Source of the DNA: Streptomyces roseirectus
GTDB lineage: Bacteria > Actinomycetota > Actinomycetes > Streptomycetales > Streptomycetaceae
Assembly (NCBI RefSeq): GCF_014489635.1
Contig: NZ_CP060828.1
Span: 9,164,001-9,228,000, forward strand
Length of the DNA: 64,000 nucleotides
Direction: 5' to 3'
Shown here: positions 26,695 through 35,558 of the stretch, piece by piece
Layout of the letters: each line of letters opens with the position of its first letter
Numbering within the stretch: the first letter of the stretch is position 1
Notes under the pieces: model-generated
The model's input: the letters and a program-made list of their open reading frames with translations, nothing else
Told to the model about the DNA's origin: nothing
Database searches by the model: none
Translations under genes and position numbers: made by a program

Positions 26695-28463
26695 GCACGA
26701 CCCTCGTGAAGCCGGAGGCGTCCACCGCCGAGCCGCGGCGCGGGACGCGGCGTCCCTTCCGCCGTGGCCCGGGGCGGTGGACCAGGCTGGTCGGGCTGCC
26801 GCTGCTGGCGGCCGTCGGCTTCCTCGTCCTGGTCCCGGCCGGGTTCATCGTGCTCGCCGCGTTCAGCGAGAAGGTTCCCCGGCCCGGCTCCATCGGCCTC
26901 GACCTCACTGTGGACAACTTTCGGGTGCTCGCCGATGCCGGTGTCCTCGAAGCGGCCGGCAACTCGGTCCTCATCGCGGTCTGCGCGACCGTGTCCGCCC
27001 TGGTCATCGGCGGCTTCCTGGCGTTCGTGACGGCCCGGACCGACATCCGGTGCAAGAGCTTCGTCTTCCTCATCGGGCTCATGCCGATGTTCCTGCCGTC
27101 CTATGTCGGCGCCCTGGCCTGGGCGATCCTCGGCAGCCCCGGCGCCGGGCTGATCAACACCGGCTTCCGTGACCTCGGCATGACCGGGCCCGTCGACATC
27201 TACTCCGTGCCGGGCGTCGTCATGGTCATGGCCCTGTACTACGCCCCGTACGCGTTCTTGATGATGCACAGCGCGATGTCGATGATGAACCCCGACCTGG
27301 AGGACGCGGCCGGCACGCACGGCGGCTCGACCTGGCGGACCGTCCGCTCGGTCACGCTGCCCCTCGCCCTGCCCGCCATCCTCGGCTCCGGTCTGCTGAT
27401 CTTCGTCCTGATCTTCGAGAACTTCGCCGTCTCCCAGGTCCTGGCCTCGCCCGGCGGCATCAACACCCTGCCCACGTTCGTCTACACGCTGATGAACGCC
27501 ACCCCCTCGCGCGGCAACGAGGCGGCGGCCGTGGCCGTCGTGCTGGTCGCCGCCGTCGTGGCCGTCACCCTCGCGCAGCGCCGCGTCCTCGCCAAGCGGT
27601 CCTTCACGACCGTCTCGGGCAAGGGCGTCAAGCCGCGTACCCTGCGGCTGGGCCGGCTGCGGACCCCGGCGCTGCTGGCGGCCCTGCTCTACTTCGTCCT
27701 GTCCATCGTCGCCCCGCTGCTCGGGCTGCTCCTCTCGGCCGTCCGCACCTCGCCGTACATGAGTTCCTTCGGCAGCCTCACCGAGCCGGGAGCGTTGAAC
27801 ATCACCTCGTTCGTCACGGCGGTGACGTCCGACGCCTTCGTCAAGGCCGCGGGCAACAGCGTTCTCGTCTCGCTGCTCGCCGCCCTCGGCGGAACGGTCC
27901 TGGCCTTCCTCGCCGGCTACGTCGTGTACCGCACCAAGGCCGTCGCACGCGGAGCCCTGGAGACCGTCTCCATGATCCCGCTCGCCATCCCGGCGGTCGT
28001 GCTCGGCATCGGCCTGCTGTGGACGTGGCTGGTCATGCCGGTGCCGGTGTACGGGACGCTGTGGGTGCTGATCATCGGCTTCGTGGCCGTGCAGATGCCC
28101 CAGGGGTTCCGCGGGATCGCGTCCGCCATCCAGTCCACCGACCGCGACCTGGAGGACAGCGCCGTGCTGCTCGGCGCCCCTCGCCTGCGGGCGATCTCCT
28201 TCGTCACGCTGCCACTGCTGCGCGTCGCCGTCTCCTCGACCTTCCTGCTGCTGCTCATGCTCAGCATGCGCGAGCTGACCGTCCCGCTCTTCCTCTACAC
28301 CACCGACACCGAGACCCTGTCCATCGCCATCTACGACCAGTTCGAGAACGGCGGAGCGCTGCGCGAGGCATCGGCGACCGCGCTCGTCTACTGCCTGATC
28401 ATGTTCGTCCTCAGCTACCTGCCGCGCCGCCTCGGCGCGAAGAAGGGGGCCCACGGTGCCTGA
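26691..28463 (+). CDS. ABC importer permease with two fused membrane domains (FbpB/ThiP type), 590 aa
   Basis: The ATG overlaps the ATPase stop by four bases. About twelve hydrophobic segments fall into two binding-protein-dependent permease domains. Each has an EAA-type cytoplasmic loop: DLEDAAGTHGGSTWRTVRSV in the first and DLEDSAVLLGAPRLRAISFV in the second. The double-length layout is normal for FbpB/ThiP-type permeases, so one copy should form the whole channel. The C-terminal end overlaps the next start by 8 bases. Confidence 0.9.
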   Translation: MSTTLVKPEASTAEPRRGTRRPFRRGPGRWTRLVGLPLLAAVGFLVLVPAGFIVLAAFSEKVPRPGSIGLDLTVDNFRVLADAGVLEAAGNSVLIAVCATVSALVIGGFLAFVTARTDIRCKSFVFLIGLMPMFLPSYVGALAWAILGSPGAGLINTGFRDLGMTGPVDIYSVPGVVMVMALYYAPYAFLMMHSAMSMMNPDLEDAAGTHGGSTWRTVRSVTLPLALPAILGSGLLIFVLIFENFAVSQVLASPGGINTLPTFVYTLMNATPSRGNEAAAVAVVLVAAVVAVTLAQRRVLAKRSFTTVSGKGVKPRTLRLGRLRTPALLAALLYFVLSIVAPLLGLLLSAVRTSPYMSSFGSLTEPGALNITSFVTAVTSDAFVKAAGNSVLVSLLAALGGTVLAFLAGYVVYRTKAVARGALETVSMIPLAIPAVVLGIGLLWTWLVMPVPVYGTLWVLIIGFVAVQMPQGFRGIASAIQSTDRDLEDSAVLLGAPRLRAISFVTLPLLRVAVSSTFLLLLMLSMRELTVPLFLYTTDTETLSIAIYDQFENGGALREASATALVYCLIMFVLSYLPRRLGAKKGAHGA

Positions 28464-29595
28464 GCCCGTACGCCACCTGAACCGACGCGGGCTCCTCGCC
28501 GTGCTCGGGGCCGGCCTGCTCGGCACGGTCACCGCCTGCGGCGACCTCGAGGACACGAAGGCGCGGACGGCCGCGGAACTGCTCGCGAAGCCGGCCATCG
28601 ACACGTCCGACGGACTGCGCGTCGACGGGGAGCTGATCGCCGACCAGAAGCTGTACCAGGCCGCGCGGAAGGACACCGCCGTCCTCTACTCCGGCACCGG
28701 GCAGGAGGCGGAGGAACTCACCGTGGCCCGGTTCGAGGCGGACACCGGCATCAGGGTCCGGCTCACCCGGCTCCCCACCAACAAACTCGCCGAGCGCGCG
28801 CTGTCGGAACAGGGCGCGGGCCGGCTCAAGGCCGGCGTCATCCGCATCACCGACCCCCTCGTGGCCCGCGAGTTCGCCGAGGCGGGGGTGTACGTCCCCT
28901 ACCGCACGCCCTTCCACGACCGCCTGCCCCGAGGGACCGCGCTCACCAGCGACCGCTACTGGGCGGGCTACTACATCGTCAACGCGATGGGCTACAACTC
29001 CGCCGTCATCACCGACGACCCGCCCACCGGCTGGCAGGACCTCACCGACCCCCGCCACAAGGGGAAGCTCGGCGTCGTCGCCATCACGACCGGCGGCAGC
29101 GTCAAGGCCCTCGCGCGCTTCCAGATCGAGGAGTTCGGCGCCGGCTACCTGCGGGCCCAGGCGCGCAACCGGGCACGCGTCTTCGACTCCACCTCGACCG
29201 AGGTCGACGCCCTCGCCCGCGGCGAGATCGCGATCGCCTCCCTGAGCTTCAACAACGCCTTCGCCGCCCAGGCCGCGGGCGCTCCCATCAAGCTCGTCGT
29301 CCCCGAGGAAGGCGTCGCCGGCGCCCCCACACCGCTCGGCGTCACCGAGCAGGGACTGAAGAGCCCCGCCGCGCGGGTCTTCGCGAACTGGTCGGTGTCG
29401 CGGGAAGGACAGCGTTTCGCCGCCTCGCAGGGCTTCATCGCCGCGCGGACCGACATCGGCCGGACCAGGGCGGGCGCGTACCAGCTTCCCACGGCCGATT
29501 CGCCCCGCGCGCACCTGCTCACCGAGGACCAGATGGAACGCCACAGCAAAGCCGACGAGCGGGTCTGGCGCAAGGCGTTCGACCACCTCGGCTGA
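28456..29595 (+). CDS. Substrate-binding lipoprotein of the Fbp-type importer, 379 aa
   Basis: GTG at 28456 overlaps the permease gene. The signal peptide ends in lipobox VTAC (Cys28). The body is a family 1/AfuA-like binding protein (DTAVLYSGTGQEAEELTVAR, ITDPLVAREFAEAGVYVPYR, WQDLTDPRHKGKLGV, and FANWSVSREGQRFAASQGF near the end). It completes the ATPase-permease-receptor set. A second receptor of the same broad class lies at 21.7 kb, so the system may have two inputs. Confidence 0.88.
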   Translation: MPEPVRHLNRRGLLAVLGAGLLGTVTACGDLEDTKARTAAELLAKPAIDTSDGLRVDGELIADQKLYQAARKDTAVLYSGTGQEAEELTVARFEADTGIRVRLTRLPTNKLAERALSEQGAGRLKAGVIRITDPLVAREFAEAGVYVPYRTPFHDRLPRGTALTSDRYWAGYYIVNAMGYNSAVITDDPPTGWQDLTDPRHKGKLGVVAITTGGSVKALARFQIEEFGAGYLRAQARNRARVFDSTSTEVDALARGEIAIASLSFNNAFAAQAAGAPIKLVVPEEGVAGAPTPLGVTEQGLKSPAARVFANWSVSREGQRFAASQGFIAARTDIGRTRAGAYQLPTADSPRAHLLTEDQMERHSKADERVWRKAFDHLG

Positions 29596-29666
29596 GCGGC
29601 CCCGCCCCGCACACACGACTCCAGCCGACGCACCCCACCCAGCCGAGCCAAGAGGACAGCACTCCC

Positions 29667-30809
29667 ATGCCCGACACCACCGAACGCCAGGACCTCATCG
29701 CCTCGGTCCGCTCCTTCGCCTCCCGCCACCTCGCCGAGGGCGCACTCGCCCGCGCCCACGACCCGAACTACCCCTGGGACATCGCCCGCCTCCTCGCCGG
29801 CCAGGGACTGCTGGGCCTGACGATCTCCGCCGAGGACGGCGGACAGGGCGCCGGACTCGGCGACGCCGTCGCCGTCATCCAGGAGATCGCCCAGCACTGC
29901 CCGAAGAGCGCGGACGTCTTCCAGGCCGGCAACTTCGGCGCCATCCGCACCTTCGCCGAATTCGGCACCGACCCGCAGAAGAAGAAGTACCTCCCGGACC
30001 TGCTCGCCGGCCGGGCCCTGCTCTCCCTCGCCATGAGCGAGCCCGAAGCGGGCTCGGCCGCCACCGAGCTGACGACCACGGCCACCGAGGACGGCGGCGA
30101 CGTCGTCCTGAACGGCACCAAGATCTGGGGCACCCACAGCGTCGACGCCACCCTCTTCCTCGTCTACGTCCGCTTCGGCCCCGGCACCCGGGGCATCGGC
30201 TCCGTCCTCGTCGAGCGCGGCACCCCCGGCTTCACCCTCGGCACGCCCTCGGCGTTCATGAGCGGCGAGACCTGGGCGCCGCTGTACTTCGAGGACTGCC
30301 GGGTGCCCAGGGAGAACATCCTGCTCGGCCCCGGCGGCTTCAAGAAGCAGATGAGCGGCTTCAACGTCGAGCGGATCGGCAACGCCTCCCGCGCCCTCGC
30401 CCTGGGCCGCCTCGCCTTCGACATCGCCAGGAAGCACCTCGGTACGCGCACCCAGTTCGGCCGCACACTCAGCGAATTCCAGGGTCTGCAGTGGAAGTTC
30501 GCCGAGGTGGCGGTGGCCCTGGACGCCGCCGACGCCCTCCTGGAACGCGCCGTGCGGGGCGCCGCCGCCGGGCTGCCGTCCGCCTACGAGACCTCCGTCG
30601 CCAAGTACGCCGCCAACGACGCGGGCTTCCGCGCGGCGAACGAGGCCATGCAGGCCATGGGCGCGCTCGGCTACAGCACCGACACACTCGTCGAGTACTG
30701 CGTGCGCCGCACCCGTGGCTGGATGATCGCCGGCGGTTCGACGGAGATGCTGAAGAACCGCATCGCCGAGGAGATCTTCGGCCGCCGCTTCAGCCAGCGC
30801 GCCGCGTGA
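29667..30809 (+). CDS. Acyl-CoA dehydrogenase, 380 aa
   Basis: This is a complete FAD-dependent acyl-CoA dehydrogenase. The N-terminal helical domain (LLAGQGLLGLTISAEDGGQG) precedes the FAD/substrate motif (LSLAMSEPEAGSAATELTTT, GTKIWGTHSVDATLFLV). The C-terminal domain carries QFGRTLSEFQGLQWKFAEV and GWMIAGGSTEMLKNRIAEEI. It should introduce an alpha,beta double bond into an acyl-CoA whose hydration and oxidation are then done by the next gene, 14 bases downstream. Chain specificity is not readable. Confidence 0.92.
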   Translation: MPDTTERQDLIASVRSFASRHLAEGALARAHDPNYPWDIARLLAGQGLLGLTISAEDGGQGAGLGDAVAVIQEIAQHCPKSADVFQAGNFGAIRTFAEFGTDPQKKKYLPDLLAGRALLSLAMSEPEAGSAATELTTTATEDGGDVVLNGTKIWGTHSVDATLFLVYVRFGPGTRGIGSVLVERGTPGFTLGTPSAFMSGETWAPLYFEDCRVPRENILLGPGGFKKQMSGFNVERIGNASRALALGRLAFDIARKHLGTRTQFGRTLSEFQGLQWKFAEVAVALDAADALLERAVRGAAAGLPSAYETSVAKYAANDAGFRAANEAMQAMGALGYSTDTLVEYCVRRTRGWMIAGGSTEMLKNRIAEEIFGRRFSQRAA

Positions 30810-30823
30810 GGGAGGGGCACACC

Positions 30824-32905
30824 ATGACGCAGCAGCAGTGGGGGCCCGTCGCCCGCACCGACGAGCAGGACGTGGCCGTCCTCGTCATCGACCACCCGCC
30901 GGTCAACGCGAGCACCGCCGCGCTGCGGGCCGGGCTGCTCGCCGGCGTCGCGGCGGCGGCCCGCGACGAGCGCGTGACGGCCGTCGTCCTCATCGGCGCG
31001 GGCCGGCACTTCGTCTCGGGCTCGGACCTGCGCGAGTTCGAAGCCGGCACCCTGCCCGAACCGCAGCTCCCCGACGTCATCGCGGCGATCGAACGGTGTC
31101 CCAAACCGGTCGTCGCCGCGCTGGCGGGTGCCACCCTGGGCGGCGGTTTCGAACTGGCTCTGGGCTGCGACGGCCGGATCGCGCGGGCCGGGGGAGTCGT
31201 CGGCTTCCCCGAGGTGACGCTCGGGATGATCCCCGGCGCGGGCGGAACCCAGCGCACCCTGCGCCTGGTGACACCCTCCCGCGCCCTCGAACTGGCCACC
31301 TCCGGCGAGCGCCTTCCGGTGGAGCGGGCCCGGGACGAGGGTCTTGTCGACGAGGTGGTGGTCTCCTCGCTGCGCACGGAGGCGATCCGCTTCGCCCGCG
31401 CGCTGGAGGGCAAGCGGGTGCTGCGGGACCTTCCGGTGCGTACGCAGGAGCCGGGCGCGGTGGAGGACAGCGCGCGCCGGGCCATCGCCGCGGGGCGCGC
31501 CCGCCCCGCCGTCGTCGCGGCCGTGGGCGCGGTGCTCACCGGGACGGCCGTACCGGCGGCCCGTGCCCTCGCCCACGAGCGGGCCGAGTTCAACCGGCTG
31601 CGCACCGGGCGCGAGGCGGCGGCGCTGCGGCACCTCTTCTTCGCCAGGACCGCGGTGCGCAAGGCGAACAGGGCGGAGGCGCCCTGCGAACTCACCCACG
31701 TCGGTGTGGTCGGTGCCGGGACCATGGGGGCCGGGATCGCCCGAGCCTGCGCCGAGGCCGGGATCCGGGTCACCGTCGTGGACCAGGACCCCGCGGCGGC
31801 CCGCCGTGCCGTCGAATCCCTCGGCGGCACGTATCTGCGCATGGTCTCCGCCGGACGGCTGGGCGCGGGGGAGGCGGGCCGGCGCCTGGAACTGCTGTCG
31901 GCGGGGACGGATCTGTCCGACTTCAAGGACGTCGACCTCGCGATCGAGGCGGTCTTCGAGGACACCGCGGCCAAGGTGGGGGTCCTCAGGGAACTGGAGA
32001 GCGTCACCCAGCGGGGCACCACCTTGGCCACCAACACCTCCTACCTCGATGTCGACGAGCTGGCGGCGGCGCTGGACGACCCCTCCCGCCTCGTCGGCAC
32101 GCACTTCTTCAACCCCGCGCACCGGGCGGCGGTACTGGAGATCGTGCGCGGTGCCCGCACGTCGGACGCGGCGATGGACATGGCGTTCACGGTCGCCCAC
32201 GCGATGCGGAAGCTGCCCGTCGTCGCCGGCGTGTGCGACGGGTTCATCGGCAACCGGGTCTACAGCGCCTACCGCCGGCAGTGCGAGCTGATGGTCGAGG
32301 AGGGCGCCGCACCCGAGGAGATCGACTCCGCCCTGGAGGAGTTCGGCTTCGCCATGGGGCCGTTCGCCGTCGCCGACATGGCGGGCCTGGACATCGCCTG
32401 GCGGATGAGGCAGCGCCGCGCGCCCGGCAGGGACCCGCGCGAGCGCTACCCCGATGTCGCGGACCGGCTGTGCGAACGCGGCCGCTTGGGCCAGAAGACC
32501 GGCGACGGCTGGTACCACTATGAACCCGGGTCACGCACACCGGTCCCCGACCGTCAGGTGGCCCGGCTGATCGACGAGTCCCGCCGGCGCAAGGGGATCA
32601 CGCCACGGGCCTTCACGGCGGACGAGATCGTGCGCCGGGCCCTGATGGCGATGGCGAACGAGAGTGCCCTCCTGCTCGACGAGGGCATCGCCGACCGGGC
32701 GGGCGACATCGACCTGATGCTGACCCTGGCGTACGGGTTTCCCGAGCACGTCGGCGGAGTCGCCTTCTGGGCGCGGGGCCAGGATCCGTCCGTGCTCGAA
32801 GCCGAGCAGCGGCGTCTGGGAGAGGTGACCGGGCAGGGCTTCAGGAGCGGGCGACTGGAACTGCTCACCGCTACGGCGTGGCCCGTGGCGGGTTCCCCGG
32901 GATGA
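30824..32905 (+). CDS. Fused enoyl-CoA hydratase / 3-hydroxyacyl-CoA dehydrogenase, 693 aa
   Basis: The ATG at 30824 follows GGGAGGGG. Residues 1-190 are a crotonase domain with both catalytic Glu (GGGFELALGCDGRIA and GFPEVTLGMIPGAGGT). From about residue 290 comes an NAD-dependent 3-hydroxyacyl-CoA dehydrogenase (HVGVVGAGTMGAGIARACAE, His in THFFNPAHRAAVLEIVRGA, GFIGNRVYSAYRRQ). The layout is FadJ/FadB-like, about 20-40 residues shorter than E. coli FadB. It follows an acyl-CoA dehydrogenase, giving three consecutive beta-oxidation steps. No thiolase is in the window, so the last cleavage must be supplied elsewhere. Confidence 0.92.
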   Translation: MTQQQWGPVARTDEQDVAVLVIDHPPVNASTAALRAGLLAGVAAAARDERVTAVVLIGAGRHFVSGSDLREFEAGTLPEPQLPDVIAAIERCPKPVVAALAGATLGGGFELALGCDGRIARAGGVVGFPEVTLGMIPGAGGTQRTLRLVTPSRALELATSGERLPVERARDEGLVDEVVVSSLRTEAIRFARALEGKRVLRDLPVRTQEPGAVEDSARRAIAAGRARPAVVAAVGAVLTGTAVPAARALAHERAEFNRLRTGREAAALRHLFFARTAVRKANRAEAPCELTHVGVVGAGTMGAGIARACAEAGIRVTVVDQDPAAARRAVESLGGTYLRMVSAGRLGAGEAGRRLELLSAGTDLSDFKDVDLAIEAVFEDTAAKVGVLRELESVTQRGTTLATNTSYLDVDELAAALDDPSRLVGTHFFNPAHRAAVLEIVRGARTSDAAMDMAFTVAHAMRKLPVVAGVCDGFIGNRVYSAYRRQCELMVEEGAAPEEIDSALEEFGFAMGPFAVADMAGLDIAWRMRQRRAPGRDPRERYPDVADRLCERGRLGQKTGDGWYHYEPGSRTPVPDRQVARLIDESRRRKGITPRAFTADEIVRRALMAMANESALLLDEGIADRAGDIDLMLTLAYGFPEHVGGVAFWARGQDPSVLEAEQRRLGEVTGQGFRSGRLELLTATAWPVAGSPG

Positions 32906-33365
32906 TCCCCTGCTGGACCACCGTCGCGGCCGGCACGCCGTCGGCCCGGTGGACGAGCCCGCGTGCCAGTGCCGTCCCGGCGGTGCTGTAGGGGCTGTCC
33001 TGCACGTACAGCAGCCGCTCGCCGGCGTGCACGTCGCTGTGGAACCACATGGTGTGGTCCACGCTCGGCACCGCGCGGTGGCCGTGTCCGTCCAGTTCGC
33101 CGCGGGTGTGGTGGACGACCGGGAGCGGCGAGCGGTCCGAGGCGAACGACAGGATCGCCCGCTGCGTGTTCTGGTCGCCCCGCGGTGTGGGCGCGGCGCG
33201 GAACCAGAAACAGCTCGGCGCGGGGTCCGCCAGGCGCGTCCCGTCGTTGGTGACGCGGTCGGCGTCGACGGTGCGGGCCGTGGCCAGCAGGGGCTGCGCG
33301 AGGAGGTGGCCGCCGAACACGCGCTGGTCGAAGCCGCGCGCCGGGGGAGGGTTCCTTCCGGCGTA
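32871..33365 (-). pseudogene. Acyl-CoA thioesterase II (TesB) relic, 5'-truncated with internal deletion
   Basis: The minus frame shows TesB N-terminal hotdog motif FDQRVFGGHLLAQPLLATAR, a jump, then the C-terminal half (FRAAPTPRGDQNTQRAILSF, PSVDHTMWFHSDVHAGERLL, GLVHRADGVPAATVVQQGII). About 100 residues of the middle and the first 20 are missing; the longest product from a start codon is 149 residues instead of about 285. The frame is closed by a stop just before the repeated promoter element. Its 3' end overlaps the fused hydratase/dehydrogenase gene by 35 bases, tail to tail. Confidence 0.75.
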
Positions 33366-33380
33366 TCGAGCGGGGCCTGA

Positions 33381-33409
33381 TAGACAACACTCTATAGACT
33401 ATGTAACTA
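33381..33409 (+). promoter_or_regulatory. Promoter/operator copy 2 of the 26-bp repeated element
   Basis: Bases 33381-33406 repeat 23985-24010 exactly. TAGACA opens the element, the palindrome TCTATAGA is at its centre, and the following bases (TAACTA, 33404-33409) can serve as a -10. It stands 49-77 bases upstream of the acyl-CoA synthetase start codon. It ties this operon to the GntR-controlled MmgE/PrpD operon. Confidence 0.75.
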
Positions 33410-33457
33410 TCCGAACCTGAACCCAACTGGCCGAGTGGACATGAGGAGTTGACCGGT

Positions 33458-35557
33458 ATGGACGTACTGAGCCAGGCCCTGCTGAACCCGCGTAGCGTCG
33501 CCGTGGTGGGGGCGTCGGACAACCCGGCCAAGGCGACGGGCCGCCCGCAGCGCTTCCTGGCCCAGGCCGGCTACGAGGGCCGCGCCTATTTCGTCAACCC
33601 GCGCCGGGAGACCGTCCAGGGGGAGAAGGCATGGCCGAGCCTGACGGCGCTGCCCGAGGCGCCCGAGCACGTCTACATCATGACCGGCGCGGAAGCGGCC
33701 ATCGAGGCCGTACGGGAGTGCGCCCGCACCGGCGTACGCGTCGCCACCATCCTCTCGGCCGGGTTCGGCGAGGACGGCGAGGCCGGGCGCGAGCGCGAGG
33801 ACAGGCTGCGCGCGGCGGCAGCCGAAGGACAGGTGCGGCTCGTCGGGCCGAGCAGCCTCGGCGTCGTCAACCCACGGACGGGAGTGATGCTCACCGGCAA
33901 CGCCGCCTTCGGCGAGCCCGACATCCCGCGAGGCGGCGTCTTCGTCGCCTCCCAGTCGGGCAGCGTCATCGGATCCCTGGTCAGCCGGGCCCGTGGACGC
34001 GGCATCGGCTTCGCCGGGCTCGTCTCCACCGGCGGTGAGGCCGACCTCTCCCTGGGCACCATCTGCCGGGCCGTCCTCGACGACCCGGGCGTCACCTCCT
34101 ACGCCCTCTTCCTCGAATCCCTGCGGCACGCGGACGACCTCGCCGACTTCGCGGCCGCCGCCGACCGCGCGGGCAAACCCGTCGCCGTCTACAAGCTCGG
34201 ACGCTCGCAGGAGGCCGCCGCGCTGACCGTCTCGCACACCGGCGCGCTCGCCGGCGAGGACAGCGAGTCCGAGGCGTTCTTCACCGCCTGCGGCTTCAGC
34301 CGCGTCACGCACTTCGAGTCCCTTCTCGAAGCCCCCGCACTGCTGCGCCGCCTCCCCGTCCCTGCCTGCCGCCGTGAAGCCCGCGTCGGCGTGATCACCA
34401 CCACGGGCGGCGGCGGCGCGATCGTCGTCGACCAGCTCGCCGTGCGCGGCCTCACCGTCACCGCGCCCAGCGAACGGCTGCGCGCCGCCATGGCGGCGGC
34501 CGGCGTACCGGTCCCGCACAGCCTGATCGCCGACATCGGCCTCGAAGGAGCCCGCCACGACAGCGTCACCAGCGCGCTGCGCCTGATGCAGGACAGCGGC
34601 GAGTTCGACCTGATCGTCTTCGTCATCGGCTCCTCCGCCCGCCTCAACCCCGAACTCGCCGTCCACGCCATCGCGGAACGCGGCGGCCACCCGGTCCCCG
34701 TGGCCGCGTTCGCGCTCCCGGAGGCCGCCCAGGCCGCCGAACTGCTGCACGCCGCGGGCGTCCCGGCCTTCCGCACCCCCGAGTCCTGCGCCGACGTCGT
34801 CGCCGCGGCCTTCGCCCGGCAGCCCGCCACCATCGGCGACCGCGCACGCCCCGCCGTCGTCGTCGCCCCGGACACGGCGAGCGTCCTGGACGAACTCGCC
34901 TCCGCGGAACTGCTGCGCGGGCAGGGCGTCACGGCGGCGCCCGCCGTCGGCCTGGACCTCGCCGCCCTGCTGGACTCCAGCGGCCCCCTCGACCTGCCCT
35001 TCGACTACCCCGTCGTGGTGAAGGCCCTCTCCGGCGAGCTCCCGCACAAGAGCGACGCCGGCGGAGTCGTCCTGAACGTCCAGGACGCGGACGGGATCAG
35101 GGACGCCGCCCGTACCATCGCCGCCGCCGTCGCCGCCCACGATCCCGACATCGTCATCGACCGCGTCCTCGTGCAGCAGATGGTCGGCTCCGGAGTCGCC
35201 GAAGCGCTCGTCGGCTACCGGGTCAGCCAGGACGTCGGCCCCGTCGTCGTGCTCTCCACCGGCGGCGTGCTCGCCGAGCTCTTCGCCGACTCCGCCGTCC
35301 GCCTCGCCCCCGTCACCCGGGAGACCGCCCTGGAGATGATCCGCGAGGTCAAGGGGCTCGCCCCGCTCAGCGGACACCGGGGCGCCCCGGCCGGCGACAT
35401 CGACGCCCTCGCCGACACCGTCGTCGGCATCTCCCGGCTGGCCGTCGACCACCCCGGCGTCCTGGAGGCCGAGGCCAACCCCGTCTCGGTCGGCCTCGAA
35501 GGCAAGGGCGTGACCGCGCTCGACGCGCTCGTGCGCCGGACGCCGGCCCGGCTCTGA
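33458..35557 (+). CDS. NDP-forming acyl-CoA synthetase (ADP-forming acetyl-CoA synthetase family), 699 aa
   Basis: ATG 33458 with GAGGAG about 9 bases upstream is preferred to a TTG 9 bases earlier. The N-terminus is a CoA-binding Rossmann domain (PRSVAVVGASDNPAKATG). Succinyl-CoA synthetase-like domains follow (FVASQSGSVIGSLVSRARGR; phospho-His in VSHTGALAGEDSE). The C-terminal ATP-grasp part has YPVVVKALSGELPHKSDAGG. It activates a carboxylic acid to its CoA ester through a phosphohistidine. In this regulon it probably makes the CoA ester that the dehydrogenase and hydratase use. Confidence 0.9.
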   Translation: MDVLSQALLNPRSVAVVGASDNPAKATGRPQRFLAQAGYEGRAYFVNPRRETVQGEKAWPSLTALPEAPEHVYIMTGAEAAIEAVRECARTGVRVATILSAGFGEDGEAGREREDRLRAAAAEGQVRLVGPSSLGVVNPRTGVMLTGNAAFGEPDIPRGGVFVASQSGSVIGSLVSRARGRGIGFAGLVSTGGEADLSLGTICRAVLDDPGVTSYALFLESLRHADDLADFAAAADRAGKPVAVYKLGRSQEAAALTVSHTGALAGEDSESEAFFTACGFSRVTHFESLLEAPALLRRLPVPACRREARVGVITTTGGGGAIVVDQLAVRGLTVTAPSERLRAAMAAAGVPVPHSLIADIGLEGARHDSVTSALRLMQDSGEFDLIVFVIGSSARLNPELAVHAIAERGGHPVPVAAFALPEAAQAAELLHAAGVPAFRTPESCADVVAAAFARQPATIGDRARPAVVVAPDTASVLDELASAELLRGQGVTAAPAVGLDLAALLDSSGPLDLPFDYPVVVKALSGELPHKSDAGGVVLNVQDADGIRDAARTIAAAVAAHDPDIVIDRVLVQQMVGSGVAEALVGYRVSQDVGPVVVLSTGGVLAELFADSAVRLAPVTRETALEMIREVKGLAPLSGHRGAPAGDIDALADTVVGISRLAVDHPGVLEAEANPVSVGLEGKGVTALDALVRRTPARL

Positions 35558-35558
35558 G

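Noticed and set aside
26241..28676. Long minus-strand open frame (about 800 codons) opposite the importer permease.
   Set aside because: The composition (Asp/Gln/Gly/Arg-rich, repetitive) is that of an antisense frame, and the plus strand encodes clear transporter domains.
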